Virus record (IMG/VR): IMGVR_UViG_3300000116_000111
Coordinates: 1-31,601 of that record
DNA length: 31,601 bases
DNA from: a virus
Reading direction: 5' to 3' (one strand)
The translations under genes were made by a program, and so were the position numbers. Positions within the stretch are counted from its first letter, which is position 1. Each line of letters begins with the position of its first letter. Shown here in pieces: positions 1 through 7,953 of the stretch. The notes beneath the pieces were generated by a model. It did no database searches, had not been told where the DNA came from, and saw nothing but the letters and a program-made list of their open reading frames with translations.

Positions 1-187
1 CTACCCGCCTAGTTTGATCCAACTTCAAATCTGATCTAGTTGCTGCCTCTACTACACGAATACGTTCTTTCTCCAATGGAGGTTTAATATGTTCGCTGTT
101 AGGATATACATTAGGGTGTCCATACTTAACTGCTTGTATCTGCTGATACATTTCAAAAGGCATTCCGTTGGTAGGTAAAGTTTTCAT
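1..187 (-). CDS. Hypothetical protein, 3' end outside window
   Basis: The reading frame opens with ATG at 185-187 and stays open to base 1, giving 62 codons with no stop, so the C-terminus lies beyond the left edge. An AGGAG ribosome binding site at about 192-196 precedes the ATG at good spacing. The visible N-terminus begins MKTLPTNGMPFEMYQQIQAV and is followed by a proline- and charge-rich stretch. I do not recognise the family. It follows the 60-residue gene by 18 bases and is probably the next cistron of the same operon. Confidence 0.7.
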   Translation of the reverse strand, partial: MKTLPTNGMPFEMYQQIQAVKYGHPNVYPNSEHIKPPLEKERIRVVEAATRSDLKLDQTRRV

Positions 188-205
188 AAGAGCTCCTATT
201 TGCTC

Positions 206-388
206 TTATTTATCACCAATTCCACCATGCTCAAAGCGTGTCCAAGAGTCCGGATATCTACTTCTGTCACGTCTTTCCAATCGTTGTCGAGAATCCTTCT
301 CGCTAGTTCTGCTACTGTCACTTTTAACCCATCCTGTTAAATTTTCACCTGTCACATCATCACATGGATCTTGTGCTGAGTCAACCAT
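206..388 (-). CDS. Small charged hypothetical protein (60 aa)
   Basis: A short, strongly charged protein rich in Asp, Arg and Ser, with no Cys pair, membrane segment or recognisable domain. Its start overlaps the end of the preceding gene by 8 bases, and a GAGGT ribosome binding site sits a few bases upstream of the ATG. Both features argue that it is translated. The composition (repeated SR, RR and DS pairs) suggests a largely disordered protein. No function can be assigned. Confidence 0.65.
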   Translation of the reverse strand: MVDSAQDPCDDVTGENLTGWVKSDSSRTSEKDSRQRLERRDRSRYPDSWTRFEHGGIGDK

Positions 389-689
389 CTTTACCTCTTA
401 GTGCTTGTAATGCCCATTTGACACGAGTTGGATATTCACCAAGATATGTTCCAGCTTCCAACATCTCTATATTTAGATTATCTTTGTGGAAATGTTCAAT
501 AACATCCCAGAATTCAATCATCTTCTTTGCCAATCTATCAAAGATACTATCCGATAAAATTGGTCTATCTTCAACATAATAAGCATAGGCTGCCATAAGA
601 TACCACGGAACAGTCAGATTAAGATTGTCATCAATATGGTCTAAGCACTGCTTATCGAACAATTCGTTTTTCTTTTTACGCGCGGGCAT
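381..689 (-). CDS. Small protein resembling domain Ia of NAD-dependent DNA ligase
   Basis: A 102-residue protein with a basic start (MPARKKK). Residues about 36-53 read YAYYVEDRPILSDSIFDRL, which resembles the NMN-binding domain Ia of bacterial LigA (Y-H-V-x-D-x-P-x-I-x-D-x-x-Y-D-R-L in E. coli). The D47, F50 and D51 positions correspond to the LigA Asp, Tyr and Asp that contact the nicotinamide mononucleotide half of NAD. No adenylation domain follows, so it cannot be a ligase alone. It could be an NAD- or NMN-binding accessory protein, or a stand-alone relic. A GGAGG site precedes the ATG, and the gene overlaps both neighbours. The match comes from motif memory, not from a search. Confidence 0.75.
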   Translation of the reverse strand: MPARKKKNELFDKQCLDHIDDNLNLTVPWYLMAAYAYYVEDRPILSDSIFDRLAKKMIEFWDVIEHFHKDNLNIEMLEAGTYLGEYPTRVKWALQALRGKDG

Positions 690-1047
690 TAAAAAATCCC
701 TCCGTTAGTTCCTTCTCAAGTGTGTGGGCTTCAATTTCCTGCCAGCGATCTTCGTAGGCGCTTTCAGTATCCATTACCTTACCTTCAAGGTATTGCTTCA
801 CGTGCACGAGTTCGTGCAGTACAGTTGTAATTAGATCTGAAAAGAAAATAGATTTGTTCAGACGAATAGTAAATTCATTATCGTCTTCATACATACAATC
901 GCCACACACTCCTTGTTTTCTGATTGCTTGAATATTTATATAAACATCATCTTCGTGTGGGAATAGTTTTGACACTCCGTAAGCAATTGCTTCACAGATC
1001 AAATTCTCTTTCTTTTTTGAAAACTTTGATTCAAATTCTACTATCAT
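676..1047 (-). CDS. HExxH zinc metallopeptidase-like protein
   Basis: A 123-residue protein with a clear zinc-peptidase motif, TTVLHELVHVKQY, near residue 85. The two His and the Glu of HELVH would bind zinc and activate water. A short Cys pair (CGDC) lies upstream of it, and a Glu/Trp-rich helix follows that may supply the third zinc ligand. The layout recalls small SprT-like or minigluzincin peptidases. I place the start at the second ATG (MIVEF), because GGAGG at 1053-1057 lies exactly five bases before it; the longer start would bury that site. The 3' end overlaps the next gene by 14 bases. The substrate is unknown. Confidence 0.8.
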   Translation of the reverse strand: MIVEFESKFSKKKENLICEAIAYGVSKLFPHEDDVYINIQAIRKQGVCGDCMYEDDNEFTIRLNKSIFFSDLITTVLHELVHVKQYLEGKVMDTESAYEDRWQEIEAHTLEKELTEGFFNARA

Positions 1048-1069
1048 GCTATCCTCCATCTACACTATC

Positions 1070-1098
1070 CTTATCCAGGAATGTTAGACAGAAGTCAA
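1070..1098 (-). promoter_or_regulatory. Possible sigma70-type promoter
   Basis: On the minus strand TTGACT (1093-1098) is followed after exactly 17 bases by GATAAG (1070-1075), a 9 of 12 match to the sigma70 consensus. It lies in one of the few gaps of this region, between the stop of the 206-residue gene and the GGAGG site of the metallopeptidase-like gene. It would leave a leader of about 15 bases. The -10 element is weak, so this is tentative. Confidence 0.3.
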
Positions 1099-1101
1099 CA
1101 G

Positions 1102-1722
1102 CTAATGTACAAAAACTTCTACATTATTTCCAACAGGAACTTTCAAACCATCATGATTGTGATGCAGGACCCATTTTGTATCTTTGAACTCGTTAAAGAT
1201 ACCTTTCCAGATTGGTCTCCAACGATCATTCAATCTAACATTATTAGTTGCCCCACGATCCGATTGTAAAACAAAATCTGTATAGCTACGAAGATTCATA
1301 TCGAATAATGAATCGAATCCATACATATGAATTTCATTAGCTTTAATTTTATTTGCTGTGTAGTGTGCAGCCATGTGGCCACAATTGAAATTGGTATATC
1401 CGTTACCTTGTGTCTCTCCAGGAAACATAGAATAATCCGGTAGTGTTGTATAAAACTCTTTTATCTTATGACCAAATTTCATCTTAAAGTTACCGCGATT
1501 CTGATCATACCAAACCTTAGGTCTGAAACCAAGTACCCAATCATAAGGAATTGTAACGCTACCTTCTGTTAATGCAGCTGACATTTTGAAATCAACTATA
1601 CAGCTTGCATAGCAGTTTTCAATATGCATCGGAGGTTGATTACACGCAATCTTGATTCCCTTTGTGTGTTTGTATAATTGAGCTTGATCTCCGTTCCCTA
1701 TAATATGAGCAACTCGTGTCAT
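1102..1722 (-). CDS. Hypothetical protein with IIGNG motif, possible glycan-transfer enzyme
   Basis: A 206-residue protein beginning MTRVAHIIGNGDQAQLYKH. The hydrophobic strand ending in a GNG loop at the N-terminus recalls the nucleotide-binding start of DUF115/sialyltransferase-like phage proteins. A central part contains a W-V-L-G-F motif, and HMYGFDSLFD lies further on. The ATG chosen overlaps the upstream stop as ATGA; an in-frame ATG eight codons earlier lacks a ribosome binding site. It ends the glycosyltransferase island and is probably part of the same pathway, but the reaction is an inference from context. Confidence 0.7.
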   Translation of the reverse strand: MTRVAHIIGNGDQAQLYKHTKGIKIACNQPPMHIENCYASCIVDFKMSAALTEGSVTIPYDWVLGFRPKVWYDQNRGNFKMKFGHKIKEFYTTLPDYSMFPGETQGNGYTNFNCGHMAAHYTANKIKANEIHMYGFDSLFDMNLRSYTDFVLQSDRGATNNVRLNDRWRPIWKGIFNEFKDTKWVLHHNHDGLKVPVGNNVEVFVH

Positions 1723-2411
1723 CGTTTCCAGTAATCCTTGATCCATTGTTGTGGGTGGTATGTAGCCATTGGTGTTGTAATAGTTTCACTTATTGCCTGT
1801 TCAATACTTGGTCGGCCATGAAAGCAAACAATTGACACTTCCTCTTTGGGAGGTCCTGGATACACATCATACTTATATGATTTTAGTTTGTTGGGATACT
1901 TGTGTTGTAATAACGTACGATGGTATGGATTCATAATTGAGCTTAGATACTCACCATCACCACGATATGAATCAACTACTCGATCATAGCTGAGAACAAA
2001 TGTGTCCCAAATATGTGAGTTGGGTTCAAAATCCCAAGACATAACACCAGTTTGCAACACGTTCTTGAGATGCGGTTGATGAGCATTAACTGCACCAACA
2101 TCTTCAATACCCATAAACCACGAACGATCTTCTAGCAACCAGTCAATGTTACTTGTGATGATTGTATCAAGATCGAAGTAAACCATTCGATCGCTAGACT
2201 TGTTTCCAGGGTCAAACATTTGTAGTTTATTCCACCAACCTTCGTATCCAGGTCGTAGAACCTTTACGTCTACACCTGGAATAGCTCGATCAGAATAACA
2301 TACAAAGTTGTGGGGAACAGTTGTGTTTCGTTCTACCGCTGCCTTTAAGTTATAAACATAATCTAATGAAAACTTTGTGCCCCAATAGACACAAGCTACT
2401 GTCACAGTCAT
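1719..2411 (-). CDS. GT-A fold glycosyltransferase (GT8-like)
   Basis: A 230-residue protein that starts MTVTVACVYWGTKFSLDYV, a typical first beta strand of GT-A sugar transferases. The motif MVYFDLDTIIT (around residues 76-86) carries the DxD signature that binds the divalent metal and nucleotide-sugar phosphates. The C-terminal part has a conserved-looking Cys-Phe-His-Gly (CFHGRP), as in GT8-like enzymes where the late His also binds metal. It likely transfers one sugar from a UDP- or similar donor. A GAGGAAG site precedes the ATG, which starts one base after the upstream stop. Confidence 0.85.
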   Translation of the reverse strand: MTVTVACVYWGTKFSLDYVYNLKAAVERNTTVPHNFVCYSDRAIPGVDVKVLRPGYEGWWNKLQMFDPGNKSSDRMVYFDLDTIITSNIDWLLEDRSWFMGIEDVGAVNAHQPHLKNVLQTGVMSWDFEPNSHIWDTFVLSYDRVVDSYRGDGEYLSSIMNPYHRTLLQHKYPNKLKSYKYDVYPGPPKEEVSIVCFHGRPSIEQAISETITTPMATYHPQQWIKDYWKR

Positions 2412-2412
2412 A

Positions 2413-3060
2413 CTATACTTCCTCTATCACATAGTCCTTGTTATACATATGTTTAGCAAGACATCCCTGTGTTTTTTGAATTGTAGAAAAACTCTCTCTT
2501 ACTTCTACAGGCCATGGATAATATTCTTCCAAAAATGGGAACGTCCCAATGTTCAAAAATATATCAGTTGGCTGAGCTTCTAGTCTAGCACGTTCGACCA
2601 ACACCTTTGCAGCATTAGGTTTTAACCTATATGCATGTGCACCTGGAAAATACCTTTTTGATACTAATCTATTTGTTCCCAGGTTAGGTGGTGTATTGAA
2701 CTTACCATAAGATGGCTTACCAAGTGATATGCAACCATTATAGCTGAATTCAGGGATTGGGGCAACAATTACAGCATCATGTTCAAAAATTGTTACTTCT
2801 TCATTCCGATCGGCACAATACTGCCAGATAGAAAAGTGAGAGCAGAAAGCTGCACGTGCATTATCTTCTCGAGAGTAAGGATTGTTGTTAAATAGTCTAT
2901 CATCAACTTTTTCTTCTTTAATATACTGATGACAGTCCTTAGGAGTAAATGCATCATAATATTCAATCTGCATGCCGTATTTTTCACCCGATGCTACACA
3001 TCGTTCTGCAGCTTGTTCTGATTTTTCATTGCCTTGAATAGTAATAACAAAATTTCTCAT
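2413..3060 (-). CDS. GT25-like glycosyltransferase
   Basis: A 215-residue protein beginning MRNFVITIQGNEKSEQAAER. This is the usual start of GT25 (LPS beta-galactosyltransferase-like) enzymes, in which a first strand is followed by N-x-x-R-S-like residues. The central VTIFEHDAVIV contains the E-H-D metal/donor motif, equivalent to E-D-D in the family. The motif YDAFTPKD before it matches the family's conserved YDA-x-x region. An in-frame upstream extension of 28 residues runs into the previous gene and has no ribosome binding site, so I reject it. It shares a general plan with the two neighbouring EHD proteins at 3063-3881 and 7910-8572. Confidence 0.85.
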   Translation of the reverse strand: MRNFVITIQGNEKSEQAAERCVASGEKYGMQIEYYDAFTPKDCHQYIKEEKVDDRLFNNNPYSREDNARAAFCSHFSIWQYCADRNEEVTIFEHDAVIVAPIPEFSYNGCISLGKPSYGKFNTPPNLGTNRLVSKRYFPGAHAYRLKPNAAKVLVERARLEAQPTDIFLNIGTFPFLEEYYPWPVEVRESFSTIQKTQGCLAKHMYNKDYVIEEV

Positions 3061-3062
3061 AA

Positions 3063-3881
3063 TTAACCTTGTGTTGTTGATGGTGTTCCTTGAACTTGAG
3101 TTAGGTATGGAAACACTTGATAGCAACGAGCAAGTTGGCGGCACAACATAGCATCATTAGGCCAAATTCCATATTGCTTTATGTTTTCAAATGCAGCTTG
3201 GATTGCATTCAAACCAATGTAATATGCTGATCCTCCTGCTATGCCTTGAGGTACCTTTCTATCATCATCTACCCAAGGAGCTTGTACAATACGACGTTGC
3301 GTACCATCCTCATCGGTATAAGTTCTTATATTTGTAGACGCTTCATCAAGCACATGTTGATGGTAAATAGATGATCTTCTAGTAGCATTCATTGGACTGT
3401 TTAATCCTATAACCCCATCTTGACGTCTGAGGCTAGTTGCGGTTTGATTTGTTAGTTTTTTAACAAATAAAGCATCGTGCTCAAGAACAACACCACCCTC
3501 TCCAACATCGCTGCGGAAAAGATCTAAAATTGCCCATGCTCTCATGTGAGAAACTGCACAAGCTATAACTTTATTTTGATCTTGTGCGGCATATCCAGTA
3601 AGCCGTAATCCAGAAGCAAAATCAACTGTTGTTTCACCTTTTTTGGGATATGACCAGAATGAACGATCCATACCAAATTGATCAAGATCATAATCAAGTG
3701 TTTCAGGAGTAGTAGCCTGCATTATAATATATGCTAGTGCACTTTCTGTATTCTGAATAGACTTTATCAGCTTTCTTACTGCAACAAGCGATACTTGGTT
3801 ATTAATATCAGTAATAATAACGGCTCCAAGACGACCATGATCTGCAAAAGGGTCTTCAGGTGTAAAAGTATCTTCTGTCAT
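3063..3881 (-). CDS. GT25-like glycosyltransferase-related protein
   Basis: A 272-residue protein with the segment GGVVLEHDALFVKKL in its centre. This is the same E-H-D-A motif as in the neighbouring GT25-like gene, preceded by an A-x-S-H-x-x-A-W motif that often sits before it in this family. The first 50 residues are more divergent, with an acidic start. The stop lies two bases from the start of the next GT25-like gene, so the pair is probably translated together. A sugar-transfer role is likely; donor and acceptor are unknown. Confidence 0.75.
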   Translation of the reverse strand: MTEDTFTPEDPFADHGRLGAVIITDINNQVSLVAVRKLIKSIQNTESALAYIIMQATTPETLDYDLDQFGMDRSFWSYPKKGETTVDFASGLRLTGYAAQDQNKVIACAVSHMRAWAILDLFRSDVGEGGVVLEHDALFVKKLTNQTATSLRRQDGVIGLNSPMNATRRSSIYHQHVLDEASTNIRTYTDEDGTQRRIVQAPWVDDDRKVPQGIAGGSAYYIGLNAIQAAFENIKQYGIWPNDAMLCRQLARCYQVFPYLTQVQGTPSTTQG

Positions 3882-3882
3882 T

Positions 3883-4461
3883 TTAAGCTCTTCTCTTTAA
3901 GACTGTGTATCCTACATTGTCAGTATTTCGCTCAACAACCTCCCACGGATAGTCCAAACAAAACACCTGGAGGCAATCATATAGTCGACTATCATTTTTT
4001 CCGTGTAGCATGCTTGTATCATGAGCAATAATATATTTATTTATAATAGGAGAATGAAGTCTCAACTCTTTTATCATATGATCAGGATGATGAAGAGAAT
4101 CTATCATTAACATATCAGATCGTTTAGTTGATTTGATACTTGTTGAATCTTCTTCTAATACATAGTTGCGAATATTATTCTCTTTGCAGTATTGTTCAAA
4201 TATTGGTTGTAAGAACTTTTTATACCTAGACATATCTTTGTCTACAAGCTGTATTTGCTCTGGTTTACACAAAGCTGCGGCGGCTGCAGTTCCTCCTTGG
4301 TGAGTTCCCAACTCAATATACGAATCACATTCCTTCATATATTTACGGATTGCATCATGCATAGCACAATAGTGTTCACCATGTGCTTCTTCTTGCTGAC
4401 GAACAATCTCACTGTAGAATTCTTCCATTGTGGTCACGTGACCAAGTTCTGAGTTAATCAT
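3883..4461 (-). CDS. SAM-dependent methyltransferase (CmcI/Methyltransf_24-like)
   Basis: A 192-residue class I methyltransferase-like protein. Motif I is DSYIELGTHQGGTAAAAAL (around residues 46-64), the glycine-rich SAM loop. QLVDKD supplies the acidic residue at the end of strand 2, and MLMIDSLHHPDHM resembles the motif IV region of CmcI/TylF-like sugar and antibiotic methyltransferases. The start at 4461 has a loosely spaced AAGG upstream; a second ATG eleven codons in is possible. It sits among glycosyltransferases, so a sugar or glycan substrate is a reasonable inference. Confidence 0.8.
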   Translation of the reverse strand: MINSELGHVTTMEEFYSEIVRQQEEAHGEHYCAMHDAIRKYMKECDSYIELGTHQGGTAAAAALCKPEQIQLVDKDMSRYKKFLQPIFEQYCKENNIRNYVLEEDSTSIKSTKRSDMLMIDSLHHPDHMIKELRLHSPIINKYIIAHDTSMLHGKNDSRLYDCLQVFCLDYPWEVVERNTDNVGYTVLKRRA

Positions 4462-4505
4462 CTAATTCAACCTTGCTAAATATGTAATCCTGCTGAACTA
4501 CAGTT

Positions 4506-5090
4506 CTATTTTTTTGTTCCTACATCAAGATCTTTAACTTTTTTATTATGCACAAATCCGTGTTGTTCAAAAAAAGAAAAATACTGATCTCTTGTAGGTG
4601 CACCTTGATTATATACAATGCCTTCTACTGGTGTTTCACAATGAATAGCTATACACTTGCTAAGATTAGTCTCAGATAAAATATCTAGTTCAGATCCTTG
4701 TACATCTATTTTTAGGAACTCTGGCAACAGCAATTTATTAGTGTTTATAAAATTGTTAAGAGTATCTGTTGTAACAGTTTTTGTTTTACTCTCACTATGC
4801 TTACCATTGTATGTTTCCATGTACAAACTGTCACCAGTAGTTCCTAAGCTGTAAAACTTTCTTTCCTCTATTGTGTTTGATAAAGCAGTATTGAACCATT
4901 CTATTGTTTCCACATTTTTGCTCCACTTAGGTCTTAGATGAATTGTATTAGCTTCAAATGCATATATAATTGCTTGTGGTTTAATATTATAGACCTTTCT
5001 AGAAAAATCACCTTTGTATGCACCAATATCATACACCACATTAACATTATGATCTACTATAATTTTTTCAAGTTCATTAATAAGAATCAA
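4506..5090 (-). CDS. FkbM-family SAM methyltransferase
   Basis: A 194-residue protein with the hallmarks of FkbM (Methyltransf_21) O-methyltransferases: motif I VVYDIGAYKGDFSR, the IYAFEAN acidic strand, and the family signature LKIDVQGSELDIL near residue 125. The start is TTG at 5088-5090, which overlaps the upstream stop as TTGA and has GAGGT six bases before it. No in-frame ATG lies near, so TTG is well supported. A gap of 44 bases separates its end from the next methyltransferase gene. FkbM enzymes often methylate sugar hydroxyls. Confidence 0.9.
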   Translation of the reverse strand: MILINELEKIIVDHNVNVVYDIGAYKGDFSRKVYNIKPQAIIYAFEANTIHLRPKWSKNVETIEWFNTALSNTIEERKFYSLGTTGDSLYMETYNGKHSESKTKTVTTDTLNNFINTNKLLLPEFLKIDVQGSELDILSETNLSKCIAIHCETPVEGIVYNQGAPTRDQYFSFFEQHGFVHNKKVKDLDVGTKK

Positions 5091-5749
5091 AATATACCTC
5101 GAGCTTTCAACATATAGTAGTTTTCGATCTTTGGTTTCTTTTCAGGTAATCCAAGTTTCACTCTTGGCCTAACATGGATCATAGCAGCTTTCTCTGGCTC
5201 TGGTCTATAGCTACAGTAACACCATCTTTGCGGTAAAGGTTCATCCTCAAGTGGTAGTTCCGCAAGCATTGCTAGTCTATGAGTATAGAACTCATCGTGA
5301 AATCTACCAGGAGCCCATTTTAGATCTTTATCACTAATATGCTTACGTAACCGTTCACGAATCTCTAGTGACATTTTATATATTGCACCACCCCAATATG
5401 CATAACGTCTATCAGATAACTGCGGTAGTTTATTCAAATATTTTTCAAATATTTCTGTTTGATATTCTGTATGCATTCCAACACCTGGAAGTTCAAATAC
5501 ATTTTCCGTCAGATTACGAACACAAATCATGTCTGTATCAACCATTAAAGTATTATCATAATCGTCAAATTCTTCATTAAACATTGCTAGCTTTTGAAGT
5601 TGATCGCTATATCTTTTATCAAATGGATGTCCTGTCAACAGCTTGTAATCTGCGCCAACATACTCAGCATAATCTTTCATGCTTTGTACTGAGATCTTTT
5701 CTAGTTCTCTGAGAGGACCATTCCAGTGTTGTAAAATAATATTCTTCAT
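5087..5749 (-). CDS. Glycosyltransferase, paralogue 1 of a three-gene family
   Basis: A 220-residue protein beginning MKNIILQHWNGPLRELEKIS. LMVDTDMICVRNL holds a DxD motif (DTD) in the expected place for a GT-A enzyme. I chose the ATG that overlaps the upstream stop as ATGA, with GGAAG just before it. Its N-terminal plan (MKxxIxQxW, then a segment with Y-A-E-x-x-G-A-x-Y) is shared with the genes at 5746-6555 and 7165-7953, so the three are paralogues. The C-terminal half has a WGGAIYKMS motif where GT8-like enzymes contact the acceptor. Confidence 0.85.
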   Translation of the reverse strand: MKNIILQHWNGPLRELEKISVQSMKDYAEYVGADYKLLTGHPFDKRYSDQLQKLAMFNEEFDDYDNTLMVDTDMICVRNLTENVFELPGVGMHTEYQTEIFEKYLNKLPQLSDRRYAYWGGAIYKMSLEIRERLRKHISDKDLKWAPGRFHDEFYTHRLAMLAELPLEDEPLPQRWCYCSYRPEPEKAAMIHVRPRVKLGLPEKKPKIENYYMLKARGIF

Positions 5750-6555
5750 GGAAGCTTCCATTCTGACTGTGGTTTGTTAACAATTGTGTGATGCCATGCA
5801 GCATCGTGATGATCTGCACCTCTCAGCTGAACGTGAGTTAGTTTTGCGTTCCAGTGATCACGGCCATCGAATACTGGTCTTGGGACTTCAGCAGCATTGC
5901 CAGCATAATGTATATATGCATTCCAACCTGGATCCATTTCGGTGACATCCATATTAGCAATTGTTAACATTGCATGTAAGTAGTTTTGGTCTAGTTGGTA
6001 AAATTTACTTAGTGAGCTTGTTCTAATTAAGTTAATATATTCTTGGAACGGTCTAAAGTTTTGTCGGGCTTTCTCTCTACCTTTTTTCGTATAAACAACA
6101 ACTCCAGAATTGTATACTTTCATATCTCCGTTATCGTTTATTGGCATGCTCTTTTTATATTTATTCTGCAGCCAACTGTTCCATAGCTTGTCTGTTTTAT
6201 TATTGTTTATACCTTCACCACGGCCTCTGGTAACCTCTTTATGAAGCTCACGGCAGATACCAATGTCTGCTAATTCTTGATCAAAGATATCTTCCTCTAG
6301 ATCATCTACAGCAAATATATCTGTATCAGCAAATAGAATGTTATCATATTGTTCAAAGACATCGGTATTGTAGATTGGTTCAAAAGCACTGTAATATTGA
6401 GGATAAGAACATCTATTGGTTGCCCACGTTGGATTTGTTTGAAAGATATACTCAGCACCAATACGCTCTGCGTAATTCTTGATATTCTCTACACCAGCAT
6501 TTACACCTATTGGTCTTGTATTACCTAACCAATACTGATAAATTAAATTTTTCAT
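5746..6555 (-). CDS. Glycosyltransferase, paralogue 2 of a three-gene family
   Basis: A 269-residue protein that starts MKNLIYQYWLGNTRPIG and carries NYAERIGAEYIF at residues about 28-39, like its two paralogues. The metal-binding DxD is ILFADTDIFAVDDL. VYNSGVVVYTKKG in the centre matches the acceptor-side loop of GT8-like enzymes. The ATG at 6553-6555 shares a base with the upstream stop (TGATG); a GTG one codon earlier is possible but less likely. The gene lies between two FkbM/transferase genes in a single overlapping operon. Confidence 0.87.
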   Translation of the reverse strand: MKNLIYQYWLGNTRPIGVNAGVENIKNYAERIGAEYIFQTNPTWATNRCSYPQYYSAFEPIYNTDVFEQYDNILFADTDIFAVDDLEEDIFDQELADIGICRELHKEVTRGRGEGINNNKTDKLWNSWLQNKYKKSMPINDNGDMKVYNSGVVVYTKKGREKARQNFRPFQEYINLIRTSSLSKFYQLDQNYLHAMLTIANMDVTEMDPGWNAYIHYAGNAAEVPRPVFDGRDHWNAKLTHVQLRGADHHDAAWHHTIVNKPQSEWKLP

Positions 6556-7184
6556 CACACTCTTTCATAAAACTTATCATGACCAATCGCAGCAAATTCA
6601 CTATAACCCAACGATTTCATAAGATCAAAGAATCTTTGATTGTAGCCAGGATCATTAGCTAATTCAATATGCATCACTGGATCATTATTTTCTAATAGCT
6701 TTTTCATACCATTGAGTACAGGAATGTTATACCCTTCAACATCAATCTTAATGAAGTCTACGTCTTTAAAACTATAGTGATCGATTGGCTTACAGGGATA
6801 AGGAGTTGATTCGACTACTAGATTCTTACGGTAGAGATAATCAACAACTCCTTCATGAACAACTGTGCATCCACCTGAGTTGTTGGTATTAATAAACATA
6901 TCTACAGTACCTTCATGATCTGATACTGCATGTTCATATAAAGTTATATTATCAATGTTAGAGGTATTCTGTCTAAAGTACTTTGCGTGAATAGGTTCAA
7001 ACGCATATACTTGCTCGAAGAACTTTGCAAATCTAATAGAAGTTATACCAATGTGGCCACCCAGATCAAGACATGTTCTAAAGTTCTTTATCTTGTTCTT
7101 TGCGGTTTCAAATTGTTCTTTATCCCAGTTTAATCCATCACGAAACTTCCAGGACAGATCCCCCTCAGGGTACACTAATTGCAT
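6555..7184 (-). CDS. FkbM-family SAM methyltransferase
   Basis: A 209-residue FkbM-type methyltransferase. Motif I is CLDLGGHIGITSIRFAK, followed by VYAFEPIHA, and the family signature VDFIKIDVEGYNIPVLNGM sits near residue 140. GAGGAA at a suitable distance before the ATG supports the start, which overlaps the 3' end of the upstream glycosyltransferase by 20 bases. Interleaving with three paralogous glycosyltransferases suggests that it methylates one of the sugars they add. Confidence 0.9.
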   Translation of the reverse strand: MQLVYPEGDLSWKFRDGLNWDKEQFETAKNKIKNFRTCLDLGGHIGITSIRFAKFFEQVYAFEPIHAKYFRQNTSNIDNITLYEHAVSDHEGTVDMFINTNNSGGCTVVHEGVVDYLYRKNLVVESTPYPCKPIDHYSFKDVDFIKIDVEGYNIPVLNGMKKLLENNDPVMHIELANDPGYNQRFFDLMKSLGYSEFAAIGHDKFYERV

Positions 7185-7953
7185 TGAATAATTCCTCTAC
7201 GTTTTCACCCTTCTGAGGCAGTAAGTCTTTCAAGAAGAAATGGATAAAATTACATTCTTCTATACGTGTGTTAGCAGTATACAGTCCATTCCACTTCCAG
7301 TCAAGATGCTTTATGTTCATCTTCTCTTCGCGGATCCATGTGTTAAGAAGTGTTTGATCTGTTGACCATTTCCATGCACCTAATCCATCAATGAATGGTT
7401 TGAATTGTGGACGGGAAAGAAACTGCTTTGGAGTTTCACCATTAAGATATTTCTCAATAGATTTATTGAGAATCATAACACCCATGTTCATGAATTCAGC
7501 TCCTAGCTGATTCCACTTCCAATCTACACTTTTAATGTTGGAATATTGCATACGTGAGTAGTTAGCAATCTTTGCTTTGTACTTCTCAGTAATAGGCATT
7601 TGTCTTTCTACAACAGCACCAAAATGGTAATCAGAACTAACATCAGAGAATATAGAATCAGTGACGCTAAGACGTATATAAACATCAGCATCAATAACAG
7701 CCACTTGATCATATGTTTTTAGATAGGTAAATGCGTTTTCTTTTTCATAGATTGGAAGAAAACCACCATACTTTGCATAGGATTCTGTACTTCTGTTTGT
7801 CTGAAAGATATCAGGTTTAATCATTAGTATTGGATTGCGTTGGACATGATAATCGGCACCAATCCGTTCAGCGTATTGTTTTACCGACTCAGTACACGCA
7901 TCATATAGCTTAGAGCGTTTGCCCGTGTAAACCTGGTATATCAAAGTTTTCAT
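7165..7953 (-). CDS. Glycosyltransferase, paralogue 3 of a three-gene family
   Basis: A 262-residue protein beginning MKTLIYQVYTGKRSKLYDAC and carrying QYAERIGADYHV, matching paralogues 1 and 2. The DxD motif is VAVIDADVYIRL (DAD). MNMGVMILNKS corresponds to the acceptor loop of GT8-like enzymes, and a late NFIHFF motif may provide a metal-binding His. AGGA lies eight bases before the ATG. The start overlaps the upstream gene by 44 bases, unusually long for this operon, which suggests the paralogue was inserted by recombination near gene ends. Confidence 0.87.
   Translation of the reverse strand: MKTLIYQVYTGKRSKLYDACTESVKQYAERIGADYHVQRNPILMIKPDIFQTNRSTESYAKYGGFLPIYEKENAFTYLKTYDQVAVIDADVYIRLSVTDSIFSDVSSDYHFGAVVERQMPITEKYKAKIANYSRMQYSNIKSVDWKWNQLGAEFMNMGVMILNKSIEKYLNGETPKQFLSRPQFKPFIDGLGAWKWSTDQTLLNTWIREEKMNIKHLDWKWNGLYTANTRIEECNFIHFFLKDLLPQKGENVEELFNAISVP

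Noticed and set aside
2413-3144. Longer GT25-like reading frame starting at 3144
   Set aside because: The extra 28 residues lie inside the preceding gene, have low-complexity Ser/Asn content and no ribosome binding site; MRNFVITIQG at 3060 is the normal family start.
4431-4444. 14-base perfect palindrome TGGTCACGTGACCA
   Set aside because: It lies inside the start of a methyltransferase gene and encodes normal protein there; no second copy was noticed, so an operator or modification site cannot be supported.
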